Both the position numbers and the translations under genes were made by a program. This document shows, one piece after another, positions 50,214-58,798 of a DNA stretch of 64,000 nucleotides. Location: positions 310,001 to 374,000 of the forward strand of contig NZ_OOHJ01000015.1 of assembly GCF_900323885.1 (NCBI RefSeq). The letters run 5' to 3'. Each line of letters opens with the position of its first letter. The stretch's first letter is position 1. The DNA comes from [Actinomadura] parvosata subsp. kistnae (GTDB taxonomy: Bacteria; Actinomycetota; Actinomycetes; Streptosporangiales; Streptosporangiaceae). Below the pieces are notes generated by a model. The model saw only the letters and a list, made by a program, of their open reading frames with translations, did no database searches and was not told the origin of the DNA.

Positions 50214-51611
50214 TCAGCGGGCGCTCCACTTGATCTCGTACGCCTTCAGCGTGTACTCCTTGCCGTCCACCGTCGTGGTGACCTCGCCGTCGCTGGTGTT
50301 GACCAGCAGGAGCCGCTCCGGCTGGGCCAGCACCTTGACGGAGGGCTCGGAGGAGGTGACGGGGTCGAGCCGCACGCCGGCCGGGAAGTACGTGACGAAG
50401 TCGCTCAGCAGCCGCCCCGACTGCGTCTCGGAGCCGCTGCGCGGATCCCACAGGCAGCCCTTGCAGGCGCCCTCCTTGGCCTGCGGGTTCCAGTAGAGCG
50501 CGGTCGCGGCGCCGCTGTTCACGAACGCGATCATGGAGGTGGCCTGCACGGCGAGCCGCTTGGGCTCCGCCCAGTTCGTGCTGCCGTCCTCCGGCTCGAA
50601 GTACCACTCCGACCACCAGATCGGCATGTCGCCGGTCTTCTCCCGCAGCCACTTGGTGACGTCGGCGAACTTGTCGACCGCGCCGAACTCGTCCGGGAGC
50701 TGCTCGTGCGCGTCGGTGACCGAGGCGCCGTCCACCACGATGAAGTCGGCGCCCTTCTTGTTCTCGAACCAGTAATTGAAGGCGTCGAGCACGTTCTGGT
50801 TGACGACCCCCCACTCGCCGCGCAGCTCCGTGTCACCCCGCGCGTTGCTGTCGAAGCCGAGGTACGGGCCGCCGACCTGGGCGTCCGGCCGGACCTTCTT
50901 CACCGCGTCGTAGACCTTGTTGTACATCTCGGTGTAGCCCTTGTAGTCCGCGGGCTTGGCGTGGTCCTTCCAGAAGCCCTTGAACTCGTTCCACACCATG
51001 AAGTACTTGACGTCCTTGTAGCGCTCGGCGACCGCGGCCGCGAGCTTGGCGAAGTCGTCGAAGTGCTCGGGGTAGGGGGCGTCCTCCAGGTGCTCGCCCC
51101 ACGCCGACTCCTCCGTGGGGCCCTCGGGGCCGCCCTTCATCCAGTCGGGCGCGCAGCACAGCGTGATGACCGGCGTGGCCTTCGACTGCCGCATGAGGTT
51201 CATGCGGCTGTCGAGGTCCTCCCAGTAGTACTGGCCCGGGTACGGCTCGGGGTTCAGCGCGCCGAAGCCCATGATGTGCTGGTTCTGCAGCATCGGCGTG
51301 CGGGCCAGCTCCCCGGCGACGACCTGCTCGAACTCCCGGGTGATGTTGTTGGCGCTGACGCCCGTGTGCGTGAAGCCCCAGCGGGGCCAGCCCTCGTCCA
51401 CCTTCGGCGGCGTGGCCGCCTGGCTCTGCGCCGGAGTCTCCGCCGCGGCCTCGGTCGGCCGCTCGGTCGGCCGCTCGGCCGGCGGCCCCTGCTCCGCCAC
51501 GCCGACGCTGCCGCACCCGGCCATGATCCCGGCCATCGTCACGGCCATCGTGGCGACCCCCGTCGCCCGGCCGAGCCTGCGCCAGAACGATCCCCCGCTA
51601 GTCGTTGCCAC
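50214..51611 (-). CDS. GH39-like glycoside hydrolase lipoprotein
   Basis: A protein of about 465 residues. A lipoprotein signal ends in the lipobox MAGC (GVATMAVTMAGIMAGCG), followed by a Thr/Glu/Pro-rich linker (AEQGPPAERPTERPTEAAAETPA). The TIM-barrel has acid/base Glu in MVWNEFKGFW and nucleophile Glu in PIWWSEWYFE, matching GH39 placement though NEP is NEF. A C-terminal beta domain follows. GTG at 51611 has GGGTGAG with good spacing; ATGs at 51641 and 51680 are alternatives. It would hydrolyse a glycan at the cell surface. It lies convergent to the sugar-acid operon and 97 bp downstream of the GH15 gene on the same strand. Confidence 0.85.
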   Translation of the reverse strand: MATTSGGSFWRRLGRATGVATMAVTMAGIMAGCGSVGVAEQGPPAERPTERPTEAAAETPAQSQAATPPKVDEGWPRWGFTHTGVSANNITREFEQVVAGELARTPMLQNQHIMGFGALNPEPYPGQYYWEDLDSRMNLMRQSKATPVITLCCAPDWMKGGPEGPTEESAWGEHLEDAPYPEHFDDFAKLAAAVAERYKDVKYFMVWNEFKGFWKDHAKPADYKGYTEMYNKVYDAVKKVRPDAQVGGPYLGFDSNARGDTELRGEWGVVNQNVLDAFNYWFENKKGADFIVVDGASVTDAHEQLPDEFGAVDKFADVTKWLREKTGDMPIWWSEWYFEPEDGSTNWAEPKRLAVQATSMIAFVNSGAATALYWNPQAKEGACKGCLWDPRSGSETQSGRLLSDFVTYFPAGVRLDPVTSSEPSVKVLAQPERLLLVNTSDGEVTTTVDGKEYTLKAYEIKWSAR

Positions 51612-51708
51612 CCGATTCTCACCCGATTCCACTTTGAGCATGCCGCTCGTAGCGTTCCATGCGTGGGCTAAAGGGGGCATATCGGGGGGCGACTTTCACA
51701 GGTAATCG

Positions 51709-53529
51709 TTATCGTTCGGTGGTCGAAACCGGAGCGCCGGCCTCCAGCGCGGCCGCCGTGTTGACCACGGCCAGGTGACTGTACGCCTGGGGGAAGTTGC
51801 CGACCTGGCGGCGGCGCGCGGTGTCGTACTCCTCCGCCAGCAGCCCCACGTCGTTGCGCAGGCCCAGCAGCCGCTCGAACAGCTCCCGCGCCTCCTCCCC
51901 CTTGCCCATCAGGGCCAGCGCGTCGGCCAGCCAGAACGAGCAGGCCAGGAACGTGCCCTCGCCGCCGGTCAGCTCGTCGAGGTTGTCCAGGTCGTGGCGG
52001 TGGCGCAGCACCAGCCCGTCCCTGCCGAGCTCGCGCCGCACGGCCTCGACCGTGCCGGCCACGCGTGGGTCGGACGGCGGCAGGAAGCCGAGCCTGGGGA
52101 TGAGCAGCAGCGCCGCGTCCACCCCGCGGGAGCCGTAGAACTGGGTGAACGTGTTGCGCTCCGCGTCGTAGCCGTGCTCGCACACCTCGCGGTGGACCTC
52201 CTCGCGCAGCGCCCGCCACCGGCCGGCCGGGCCGCCGTGGTCGCCCGACTCGACCGTGCGGACCATGCGGTCGGCGGCGACCCAGGCGAGCACCTTGGAG
52301 TGGGTGAAGTGGCGGCGGGGGCCGCGCACCTCCCACAGGCCGTGGTCGGGGTCGCGCCAGTGGCCCTCCAGGTAGTCCATGAGGGCGCGCTGCAGGTCCC
52401 AGGCGGCGTCGTCGTGGTGCAGGCCGGCCCGCCTGCCCTGGTACAGGCAGTCGAGGACCTCGCCGTAGACGTCGAGCTGGACCTGGGCGTACGCGGCGTT
52501 GCCGACGCGCACCGGATGGGAGCCCTCGTAGCCGCGCAGCCACTCCGCCCGCCACTCGGGGATGCGGCGGGTGCCGTCGAGCGTGTACATGATCTGCAGG
52601 TCGGCCGGGTCGCCCGCGACCGCGCGCAGCAGCCAGTCGCGCCAGGCCCGCGCCTCGTCCTCGTAGCCGGCCTGCAGCAGGGCGCGCAGCGTGAACGAGG
52701 CGTCGCGCAGCCAGCTGTAGCGGTAGTCCCAGTTGCGGGTGCCGCCGATCTCCTCGGGCAGCGACGTGGTGGGCGCGGCGACCAGGCCGCCGGTGGGCGC
52801 GTAGGTGAGCGCCTTCAGGGTGAGCAGGCTGCGCCGCACGGCGTCGCCGTACCGGCTGCCCTGGTAGGTGCAGTCGCGCAGCCAGCCCGTCCACGTGCGT
52901 TCGGTGTCGTCCAGCGCGGTGAACGCGTCGACCCGGGCCGGGCGGGGCAGCCACGACTGCTGCCAGGTCAGCACGAACGGCAGCCGGTCGCCCGCCGCGA
53001 CCGAGAAGCGCGCCGCGGTGACGCCCGTGCCCTCGCCCGTGCCCTCGCCTGTGCCCTCACCCGTGCCCTCGTCGAGCGGCACGGGCGCGTCCAGCCAGGC
53101 CGAGTCGGGGCCCGCGACCGCGGCCAGCTCTCCGCCGTCCTGCCTCGTCCAGGGGACGATGCTGCCGTAGTCGAAGCGCAGCGCCAGCTCCGTACGCATC
53201 TCGACCCGGCCGCGCACGCCCTCGACGATGCGCACGACGTCGGGCGCCTCGACGCGCGGCGGCATGAAGTCGAGCACCCGCACGCACCCGCCCTCGGCCT
53301 CCCACGTCGTCTCCAGCACGAGCGTGTCCTGCCGGTAGCGGCGCCGCGCGGTGGCGTCGGCGTCGGCGGGGGCCAGCAGCCAGCGGCCCGCGCGCGGGTC
53401 GTCGAGCAGCGCGGCGAAGCAGGCCGCCGAGTCGAAGCGGGGCAGGCACAGCCAGTCGATCGAGCCGTTCCTGCCCACGAGGGCGGCGGTCTGCATGTCG
53501 CCGATCAGCGCGTAGTCCTCGATCCGCAT
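51709..53529 (-). CDS. GH15 family glucoamylase/trehalase-like hydrolase
   Basis: A 606-residue cytoplasmic (no signal peptide) enzyme. The N-terminal beta-sandwich starts RIEDYALIGDMQTAALVGRNGSIDWLCLPRFDSAACFAALLDD. The alpha/alpha barrel carries GGTRNWDYRYSWLRDASFTLRALL and the catalytic-base region GEGTFLACSFWLADALALMG. Members include mycobacterial trehalase and glucoamylases. A 16-residue GTGE repeat (from four 12-bp units) is inserted in the N-terminal domain. The gene precedes the GH39-like lipoprotein on the same strand. Whether it acts on trehalose or alpha-glucan cannot be told. Confidence 0.93.
   Translation of the reverse strand: MRIEDYALIGDMQTAALVGRNGSIDWLCLPRFDSAACFAALLDDPRAGRWLLAPADADATARRRYRQDTLVLETTWEAEGGCVRVLDFMPPRVEAPDVVRIVEGVRGRVEMRTELALRFDYGSIVPWTRQDGGELAAVAGPDSAWLDAPVPLDEGTGEGTGEGTGEGTGVTAARFSVAAGDRLPFVLTWQQSWLPRPARVDAFTALDDTERTWTGWLRDCTYQGSRYGDAVRRSLLTLKALTYAPTGGLVAAPTTSLPEEIGGTRNWDYRYSWLRDASFTLRALLQAGYEDEARAWRDWLLRAVAGDPADLQIMYTLDGTRRIPEWRAEWLRGYEGSHPVRVGNAAYAQVQLDVYGEVLDCLYQGRRAGLHHDDAAWDLQRALMDYLEGHWRDPDHGLWEVRGPRRHFTHSKVLAWVAADRMVRTVESGDHGGPAGRWRALREEVHREVCEHGYDAERNTFTQFYGSRGVDAALLLIPRLGFLPPSDPRVAGTVEAVRRELGRDGLVLRHRHDLDNLDELTGGEGTFLACSFWLADALALMGKGEEARELFERLLGLRNDVGLLAEEYDTARRRQVGNFPQAYSHLAVVNTAAALEAGAPVSTTER
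53024..53071 (-). repeat. Four 12-bp units in the GH15 gene
   Basis: Units of the form cccgtgccctcg start at 53024, 53036, 53048 and 53060 and encode GTGE repeats. In-frame expansion or contraction would be tolerated. Confidence 0.9.
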
Positions 53530-53640
53530 CGGTGCACCCCCTGGTCGGTCCAGTGCCCCAGGACCGGCCGATGGAACGCAGGGGTTATCCCTGAGTCACC
53601 CCCGGTGTCGCGGGCGCGGGGGCGGGTGGACCCTGGGGGC

Positions 53641-53889
53641 ATGGCCGCTGAGGGTGACATTCTCTCGGCCGAGGTCGAAGCGGTGCCCGGCCGGCAACGC
53701 CAGGTGGCCACCGCCCTGACGCGCCTCGGCTTCAAGGTGCTCCACATCGGGACGACGATCAGCGTGCGCGCGCCGAAACAGGTCTGGGAGCAGGCGTTCG
53801 GCCTGCCCCAGGTGGAGGTTCCGGGGGAGCTGGGCGAGCTCGTGGTCGGCGTGCACTTCGCGGAGCCACCGGACCTGCACGCTCTTTGA
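53641..53889 (+). CDS. Small protein resembling a free-standing protease propeptide
   Basis: An 82-residue protein without signal peptide. Its core VATALTRLGFKVLHIGTTIS and PKQVWEQAFG...QVEV aligns with residues about 50-90 of the protease encoded next (TASALQAKGFTVRHVGTFSIS; GPRSLWESTF..HVEV), sharing A-L, G-F, V-H, G-T, I-S, W-E and V-E-V. That region is the propeptide of the subtilase, so this gene may encode an independent inhibitor or folding helper, related in style to pro-kumamolisin or I9-type activation domains. It lies 35 bp upstream of the protease gene. Conservation of the pair is the key test. Confidence 0.75.
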   Translation: MAAEGDILSAEVEAVPGRQRQVATALTRLGFKVLHIGTTISVRAPKQVWEQAFGLPQVEVPGELGELVVGVHFAEPPDLHAL

Positions 53890-53924
53890 CGGCCGCCCCC
53901 GGTCCTCTTCCGCAAAGGAGCGAC

Positions 53925-55400
53925 ATGACCACGATGACCGAGCGCCGGGAGGACACCGTCTACTTCGAGGCGGCCCTGCGGCCGGACAGCGGGGCCTCGA
54001 TGTTCGCCGAGTCCTCCGCCACTCAGAGCACCGGTCTGGAGCAGCTCAGGCCGGCGCCGGGGCTCGCCGAGCGCACCGCGAGCGCGTTACAGGCCAAGGG
54101 TTTCACCGTACGGCACGTCGGGACCTTCTCCATCAGCGCCGAGGGCCCGAGGTCGCTGTGGGAGAGCACGTTCCACACGCACGTCGAGGTGCGCCAGGCC
54201 GACCTGGAGGGCCGCCCGCCGGACGTGACCGCCGCCGCCGGCCCCCAGGTGCCCTACCTCGCGCACGTCAGCGGCGAGCCGTTCACGATGCCGCAGGACC
54301 TGGAGCCGTACATCGAGCGGGCCTACCCGCAGCCGCCGCCGCGCTTCTTCGCCTCCCCCATCCCGCCCCGCGTCGCCTACCACCACCTGCGGGTGCCCGA
54401 CGACGTCGCGCTCCTGCTGCGCGCGCACGCCGTGCACGACCGGGGCATCACCGGCCGGGGCGTGCTGGTCGCGATGCCCGACACCGGCTTCTACCGGCAC
54501 CCCTTCTACGACCACCACGGCTACAACTTCAACGCCACCCTCGCCCCCGACGCGACCCGCGTGCAGCGCGACGAGCACGGGCACGGCACCGCCGAGGCGG
54601 CCAACATCTTCGCCAGTGCCCGCGACGTCGACTTCGTCGGCGTCAAGATGGGCGCCAACGCCACGCTCGCCTTCAAGACGGCCTCCGACCTGTCGCCCGC
54701 CGTCATGACCAACAGCTGGGGCTACCACCTGCCCGGCCTCGACACGCTGCCGAACTTCCTGCGCCCGCTGGAGCTCGCCGTCGTCGAGGCGGTGCGGGAG
54801 CGCGGCATCACCGTCTGCTTCTCCGCCGGCAACGGGCACGTCGCCTTCCCCGGCATGATGCCCGACGTGATCTCCGTCGGCGGCGTGTTCGTGGACGAGA
54901 CGCAGGTCAACGGGGACTTCAAGCTGGAGGCGTCCGACTACGCCAGCAGCTTCGACAGCCTCATCTACGCCGGGCGGCACGTGCCCGACGTGTGCGGCCT
55001 GGTCGGCAAGGCGCCCCGCGCGATCTACATCGTGCTGCCCGTCGAGCCCGGCGACGAGATCGACACCAGCCTCGCCGGGCCCGGCTACCCCGCCAAGGAC
55101 GGCACCGCGCCCGACGACGGCTGGGCCGTGATCAGCGGCACCAGCGCCGCCTCCCCGCAGGTGGCCGGGGTGTGCGCGCTGCTCAAGCAGGCCCAGCCCG
55201 GCCTCTCGCCCGACCTGGTCAAGGCCGTGCTCAAGGCGTCGGCCCGGGACGTCGTCGACGGCAAGAGCGCCATGGGGCAGGTGGCCGGCGACGGCTACGA
55301 CGGGCCCACCGGGGCGGGGCTGGTGGACGCGGAGGCGGCGTACCGGCTGGCCCGCTCGGTCACCCCGCGCAACCTGAACACGCTCCCGCCGCCCCGCTGA
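53925..55400 (+). CDS. S8-family subtilase without signal peptide, with own propeptide-like domain
   Basis: A 491-residue protease. Residues about 15-150 are propeptide-like and include the stretch homologous to the small protein upstream. The catalytic Asp is in VLVAMPDTGFYRHPF, His in DEHGHGTAEAANIF, the oxyanion Asn in CFSAGNGHVAF and Ser in SGTSAASPQVAGVCALL. No secretion signal is present, so it is probably cytoplasmic or released by another route. The sequence between His and Ser differs from the classical secreted subtilases of actinomycetes and from the neighbour at 28.9-32.2 kb. AAAGGAG lies 7 nt upstream of ATG 53925. A large hairpin follows. It forms a two-gene unit with the propeptide-like gene. 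Confidence 0.9.
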   Translation: MTTMTERREDTVYFEAALRPDSGASMFAESSATQSTGLEQLRPAPGLAERTASALQAKGFTVRHVGTFSISAEGPRSLWESTFHTHVEVRQADLEGRPPDVTAAAGPQVPYLAHVSGEPFTMPQDLEPYIERAYPQPPPRFFASPIPPRVAYHHLRVPDDVALLLRAHAVHDRGITGRGVLVAMPDTGFYRHPFYDHHGYNFNATLAPDATRVQRDEHGHGTAEAANIFASARDVDFVGVKMGANATLAFKTASDLSPAVMTNSWGYHLPGLDTLPNFLRPLELAVVEAVRERGITVCFSAGNGHVAFPGMMPDVISVGGVFVDETQVNGDFKLEASDYASSFDSLIYAGRHVPDVCGLVGKAPRAIYIVLPVEPGDEIDTSLAGPGYPAKDGTAPDDGWAVISGTSAASPQVAGVCALLKQAQPGLSPDLVKAVLKASARDVVDGKSAMGQVAGDGYDGPTGAGLVDAEAAYRLARSVTPRNLNTLPPPR

Positions 55401-55407
55401 GCCCCCG

Positions 55408-55453
55408 CCTCGCGGGGGCGCCGGGCAGGTCGTCGCCCGGCGCTCCCGCGAGG
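55408..55453. terminator. Long terminator hairpin after the subtilase
   Basis: 19-nt arms (55408-55426 and 55435-55453, cctcgcgggggcgccgggc on the left) with one wobble pair and an 8-nt loop. It lies between convergent genes and serves both. Confidence 0.88.
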
Positions 55454-55454
55454 G

Positions 55455-56894
55455 TCACGCCCAGGTGTCGGCGGGCGGGGCGCCTGCCTGATCGCCGGCC
55501 CAGGCGACGTGGCCGTCCGGGCGCACCAGCACGGCCCGTACCGTCGCCCACGCTCCGGCCGGATCGGCGAGGCGGGCGCGGTGCGGGTCGGCGTGCGGGA
55601 GCTGCGGCAGCTCGGCGTCGCCGGTCAGGTCCAGCAGGACGTGGCGGCCCGCGTGCATCAGCCCGTACAGCGTCCCGGCCCCGTCGGCGAAGGGCAGGTC
55701 GGGGGCGCGGGTGCCGGTCAGCGGGTGGGCCGGGCCCGGCCCGGACGGGGGGTAGCGCACGTCGAGCGCGGCCAGCCGTTCGGCCAGCGTGCGCGACAGC
55801 TCGGGCACCTCGGTGAGGAGCGAGCTGAGCAGCGAGCGCAGCGCCCGCCCGTCGTCGGAGATCGCGGTCATGAGCGCGGTCTGGGCCATGGTGTGGCGCA
55901 GCAGCTCGGCGCCGACGGGGTGGCGCTCGGCGTGGTAGGTGTCGAGCAGGCCGGCGGGCGCGGTGCCGCGGACGGTGGCGGCCAGCTTCCAGCCGAGGTT
56001 GGCGGCGTCCTGCACGCCGACGTTGAGCCCGACCCCGCCGGCGGGGAAGTGCATGTGCGCCGCGTCCCCCGCGAGCACGATCCGCCCCCGCCGGTACGTC
56101 TCCGCCTGGCGGGCGGCGTTGCCGAAGCGGGACAGCCAGCGCGGATCGCGCATGCCGAAGTCGGTGCCGAGCACGCGCACGACCTTGGCCCGCAGCTCCT
56201 CCAACGTCAGCTCGCCCGGGTGGCCGGGGCGCAGGTCGTCGGCGGTCGCGCCGACGAACCGGTGCACGCCGCCCGGCAGCGGCACCACCATCACGCCGCC
56301 GTGCTCGCCGGCCGCGCTGAGCGGCCCGGCGGGCGGCTCGTCGAGGACGACGTCGCCCAGCCAGCCCCAGACGCTCGGCTCGGTGCCGGGGAAGGCGATG
56401 CCGGCCGCCTGCCGGACGGTGCTGCGGGTGCCGTCGCAGCCGGCCACGTAGGAGGCCCGCAGCCGGTACGTCCCGCCGGGTCCCTCCGCCAGCACGGTCA
56501 CCGCGTCGGCCCGCTCCTCCAGCCCGGTGACGCGGTGGCCGCGCAGCACGGTGGCGCCCAGCTCCCGCGCGTGCTCCTCCAGCAGCCGCTCGGTGTCGGC
56601 CTGCGGCAGGAACAGCGTGAACGGGTACGCGGTGTCCAGCACGCCGAAGTCGAGGCGCTGGGGCAGCCCGCCGAAGTGCCCGGTCGGGATCGGCAGGCCG
56701 GCGGCGCGGAAGCGGCCGGCGATGCCGCGCATGGCGAGCACCTCCAGCGTTCTGGGGTGAATGGTGACCGCCTTGGAGTGCGGGTCGCGCTCCTCGCGGG
56801 TCTCCAGCACGGTCACCGGTACGCCGTGCAGCCGCAGCTCGGCGGCCAGCCACAGCCCGGTCGGCCCGGCGCCGACGACGATGACGGGGTCCAT
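55455..56894 (-). CDS. FAD-dependent aromatic monooxygenase (class A)
   Basis: A 479-residue flavoprotein hydroxylase of the PHBH fold. FAD-binding GAGPTGLWLAAEL is at residues 8-20, the second motif YVAGCDGTRSTVR at about 150, and RIVLAGDAAHMHFPAGGVGLNVGVQDAANLGWKL at about 270. The C-terminal thioredoxin-like region of larger members is present in a short form (HVLLDLTGDAELP...). It resembles rifampicin monooxygenase and polyketide hydroxylases, acting on aromatic or polyketide compounds with NAD(P)H and O2. It is divergent from a TetR-family gene with two shared operators, which suggests ligand induction, as for xenobiotic detoxification. Confidence 0.9.
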   Translation of the reverse strand: MDPVIVVGAGPTGLWLAAELRLHGVPVTVLETREERDPHSKAVTIHPRTLEVLAMRGIAGRFRAAGLPIPTGHFGGLPQRLDFGVLDTAYPFTLFLPQADTERLLEEHARELGATVLRGHRVTGLEERADAVTVLAEGPGGTYRLRASYVAGCDGTRSTVRQAAGIAFPGTEPSVWGWLGDVVLDEPPAGPLSAAGEHGGVMVVPLPGGVHRFVGATADDLRPGHPGELTLEELRAKVVRVLGTDFGMRDPRWLSRFGNAARQAETYRRGRIVLAGDAAHMHFPAGGVGLNVGVQDAANLGWKLAATVRGTAPAGLLDTYHAERHPVGAELLRHTMAQTALMTAISDDGRALRSLLSSLLTEVPELSRTLAERLAALDVRYPPSGPGPAHPLTGTRAPDLPFADGAGTLYGLMHAGRHVLLDLTGDAELPQLPHADPHRARLADPAGAWATVRAVLVRPDGHVAWAGDQAGAPPADTWA

Positions 56895-56904
56895 CGTTCC
56901 TCCC

Positions 56905-56919
56905 TTGGTCGGTGACCAA
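56905..56919. promoter_or_regulatory. TetR operator, distal copy
   Basis: ttggtcggtgaccaa: arms ttggtc and gaccaa around a 3-bp centre, 11 bp upstream of the monooxygenase start. Confidence 0.8.
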
Positions 56920-56940
56920 TTCAGTGAGGCGAGTAAACTA

Positions 56941-56951
56941 GGTCAGTGACC
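56941..56951. promoter_or_regulatory. TetR operator, proximal copy over the tetR start
   Basis: ggtcagtgacc shares the ggtcNgtgacc core with the distal site and covers the regulator's GTG start codon (56946). The centres are 34 bp apart. Binding would repress both genes. Confidence 0.75.
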
Positions 56952-57551
56952 AAAAGGCAACCTGGGGCCGACCGCCTGGAGCCCCGCACGGTCGTGGCGG
57001 CGGCCCTGCGGCTGCTCGACGATCAGGGGCTGGACGCCGTCTCCACGCGGGCCGTCGCGGGCCTGCTCGGCGTGCGGATGAACACCGTGCTCTGGCACGT
57101 CAAGACCAAGTCCAGGCTCCTGGAGCTGATGGCCGACGCCGTCGTGGCCGGCATCCCGCTCGACGGGCTGCCGGCGGCCGCGCCGCAGCGGGCCAGGGAG
57201 CTGATGCGGCGCTACCGCGCGGCATTGCTGCGCCACCGCGACGGCGCCGCGCTGGTGGCCGGCACCTACGCCGCCGAGCCCGCCACCCTCCGCTTCGCGG
57301 ACGCGGTCGTCGCGGCCCTGGCCTCCGGCGGCGCGACGCCCCGGCAGGCCGCCTGGACGCTGAGCGCCCTGGTCTACTTCACGCTGGGGCTCACGCAGGA
57401 GGAGCAGGGGGCGACGGGAGCCGACGGGAACCGGCTGCGCGCCGCCGTCGCCGCCGGCTCCTACCCCGCCCTCGCCGAGGCGGTCGGCCACCTCGTGGAG
57501 GGCACGTTCGACGAGCGGTTCGAGGACGGGCTCGACCGCATCCTCGTCTGA
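56946..57551 (+). CDS. TetR-family transcriptional regulator
   Basis: A 201-residue repressor. The helix-turn-helix is AALRLLDDQGLDAVSTRAVAGLLGVRMNTVLWHVKTKSRLLELMADAV (about residues 16-62); the C-terminal ligand domain resembles that of TetR-class regulators of monooxygenases and efflux genes. GTG at 56946 begins inside an operator copy, so the leader is very short. It is divergent from the FAD monooxygenase and almost certainly controls it and itself. Confidence 0.9.
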   Translation: MTKRQPGADRLEPRTVVAAALRLLDDQGLDAVSTRAVAGLLGVRMNTVLWHVKTKSRLLELMADAVVAGIPLDGLPAAAPQRARELMRRYRAALLRHRDGAALVAGTYAAEPATLRFADAVVAALASGGATPRQAAWTLSALVYFTLGLTQEEQGATGADGNRLRAAVAAGSYPALAEAVGHLVEGTFDERFEDGLDRILV

Positions 57552-57584
57552 CGAGACGGTGAGTGAAGGCCGGCCTCGTTTTCC

Positions 57585-57652
57585 AGGCGAACAGCGTGAG
57601 AGGCACGGCCCCGTCTCTAGGCGAACAGCGAGACAGGCACGGCCTCGGCCAG
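57585..57652. repeat. 34-bp duplication over the SGNH stop codon
   Basis: Two units start aggcgaacagcg at 57585 and 57619 with a second shared block aggcacggcc at offset 16 in each. The second includes the last codons of the SGNH gene and its stop (57617-57619). Confidence 0.8.
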
Positions 57653-58798
57653 GGCGCGGTAGCCGGCCGGGCTCAGGTGGAGGTGGTCGCCCTCGTCGTA
57701 GGCGGCGGCCAGGCGGCGGGGCGCGGCCGGGTCACGCACCGCCCGGTCGAAGTCGACCACCGCGTCGAACGCGCCCGCGTCGCGGATCCACGCGTTGACC
57801 GCCTGCCGGGCCTCCTCCCGGTGCCCGTCGGGGTCGTCGTACGGGTCGTTGCCGCCGAACGGCGTCAGCGTGGCCCCGTACACGAGCAGGTCCTTGGCGC
57901 GGGCGCGGACGGCGATCTGCTCGTAGGCAGCGAGCAGGTCCGCCACGACCTGCCGCTGGCCGGCCCGGGTCGCGGGGGCGGTGCCGAGGTCGTTGACGCC
58001 CTCGAAGACGAGCAGCCAGCGGGCGCCGCTCTGGGCGAGGACGTCCCGGTCGAGGCGGGCCAGGGCGCTCGGGCCGAGGCCGTCGTTCAGCACCCGGTTG
58101 CCGCCCGCGCCCTGGTTGGCGACGGCGACGCCGGCCGGGAGCCGGTCGAAGAGGCGGTCGGGCCAGCGGTCGTTGCCGTTGGTGGTGGAGCCTCTGCCGT
58201 CGGTCAGCGAGTCGCCCAGCAGGACGAGCGTGGCCGCGTCCGGCCCGGCCCAGACCTCGGCGCCGCTGAGCAGGTACCAGTGGTCGACCGGGGTGGCGGC
58301 GGGCAGGCCGGCGGCGTTCACGTGGTCGCCGGTGGCCAGGTGGGAGGTGGTCCTGGAGCCGGGGTGCGAGGTGAGGGCGGAGGAGGCCAGCCCGTGGGCG
58401 AGGTGGACGGTGACGGCCAGCACCGAGCCGGGGAGCAGGTCGTACTCCAGGGGGTCGGAGACGACGTGCGCCCCGGGCGGGACCGTGGTGGAGTCGCGGC
58501 CGGAGAACGTCACGGGCCGGGAGGTCTCCGGCCGGATGCCGCTCGCGCCCGCCCCGCCGGCCGGCAGCGCCACGGCCACGCGAGTGATCGGCAGCGGCGC
58601 GCCCCCGAACGCGTTGGACAGCCGCAGCCGCAGCCGGTCGCCGCCGAGCGTGACGCGCAGCGTCTGCCGCAGCGTCGTGTCGGCCAGGCTCAGGCCCTCC
58701 TTGGCGTACGGCGGGGGCGGCATGTTGTCCGGCTCGGTGAGCTGCGGCATGGCCGTCCACGTGGTGACCCAGCGGCCGGACGGGTGCGAGACGGACAT
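57617..58798 (-). CDS. SGNH/GDSL-family hydrolase (lipase/esterase)
   Basis: A 393-residue esterase. Block I GDSLTDGRGS with catalytic Ser (about residue 195), Gly block NQGAGGNRV, Asn block FEGVNDLG and Asp-His block DHLHLSPAGYRALAEAVP are all visible. About 180 residues of beta-sandwich precede the esterase domain. ATG at 58798 with GGAG 8 nt upstream was chosen; an in-frame GTG at 58837 would add 13 residues. No signal peptide is evident, unusual among actinobacterial secreted GDSL lipases. The last codons and stop lie in a 34-bp duplication. Confidence 0.9.
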   Translation of the reverse strand: MSVSHPSGRWVTTWTAMPQLTEPDNMPPPPYAKEGLSLADTTLRQTLRVTLGGDRLRLRLSNAFGGAPLPITRVAVALPAGGAGASGIRPETSRPVTFSGRDSTTVPPGAHVVSDPLEYDLLPGSVLAVTVHLAHGLASSALTSHPGSRTTSHLATGDHVNAAGLPAATPVDHWYLLSGAEVWAGPDAATLVLLGDSLTDGRGSTTNGNDRWPDRLFDRLPAGVAVANQGAGGNRVLNDGLGPSALARLDRDVLAQSGARWLLVFEGVNDLGTAPATRAGQRQVVADLLAAYEQIAVRARAKDLLVYGATLTPFGGNDPYDDPDGHREEARQAVNAWIRDAGAFDAVVDFDRAVRDPAAPRRLAAAYDEGDHLHLSPAGYRALAEAVPVSLFA

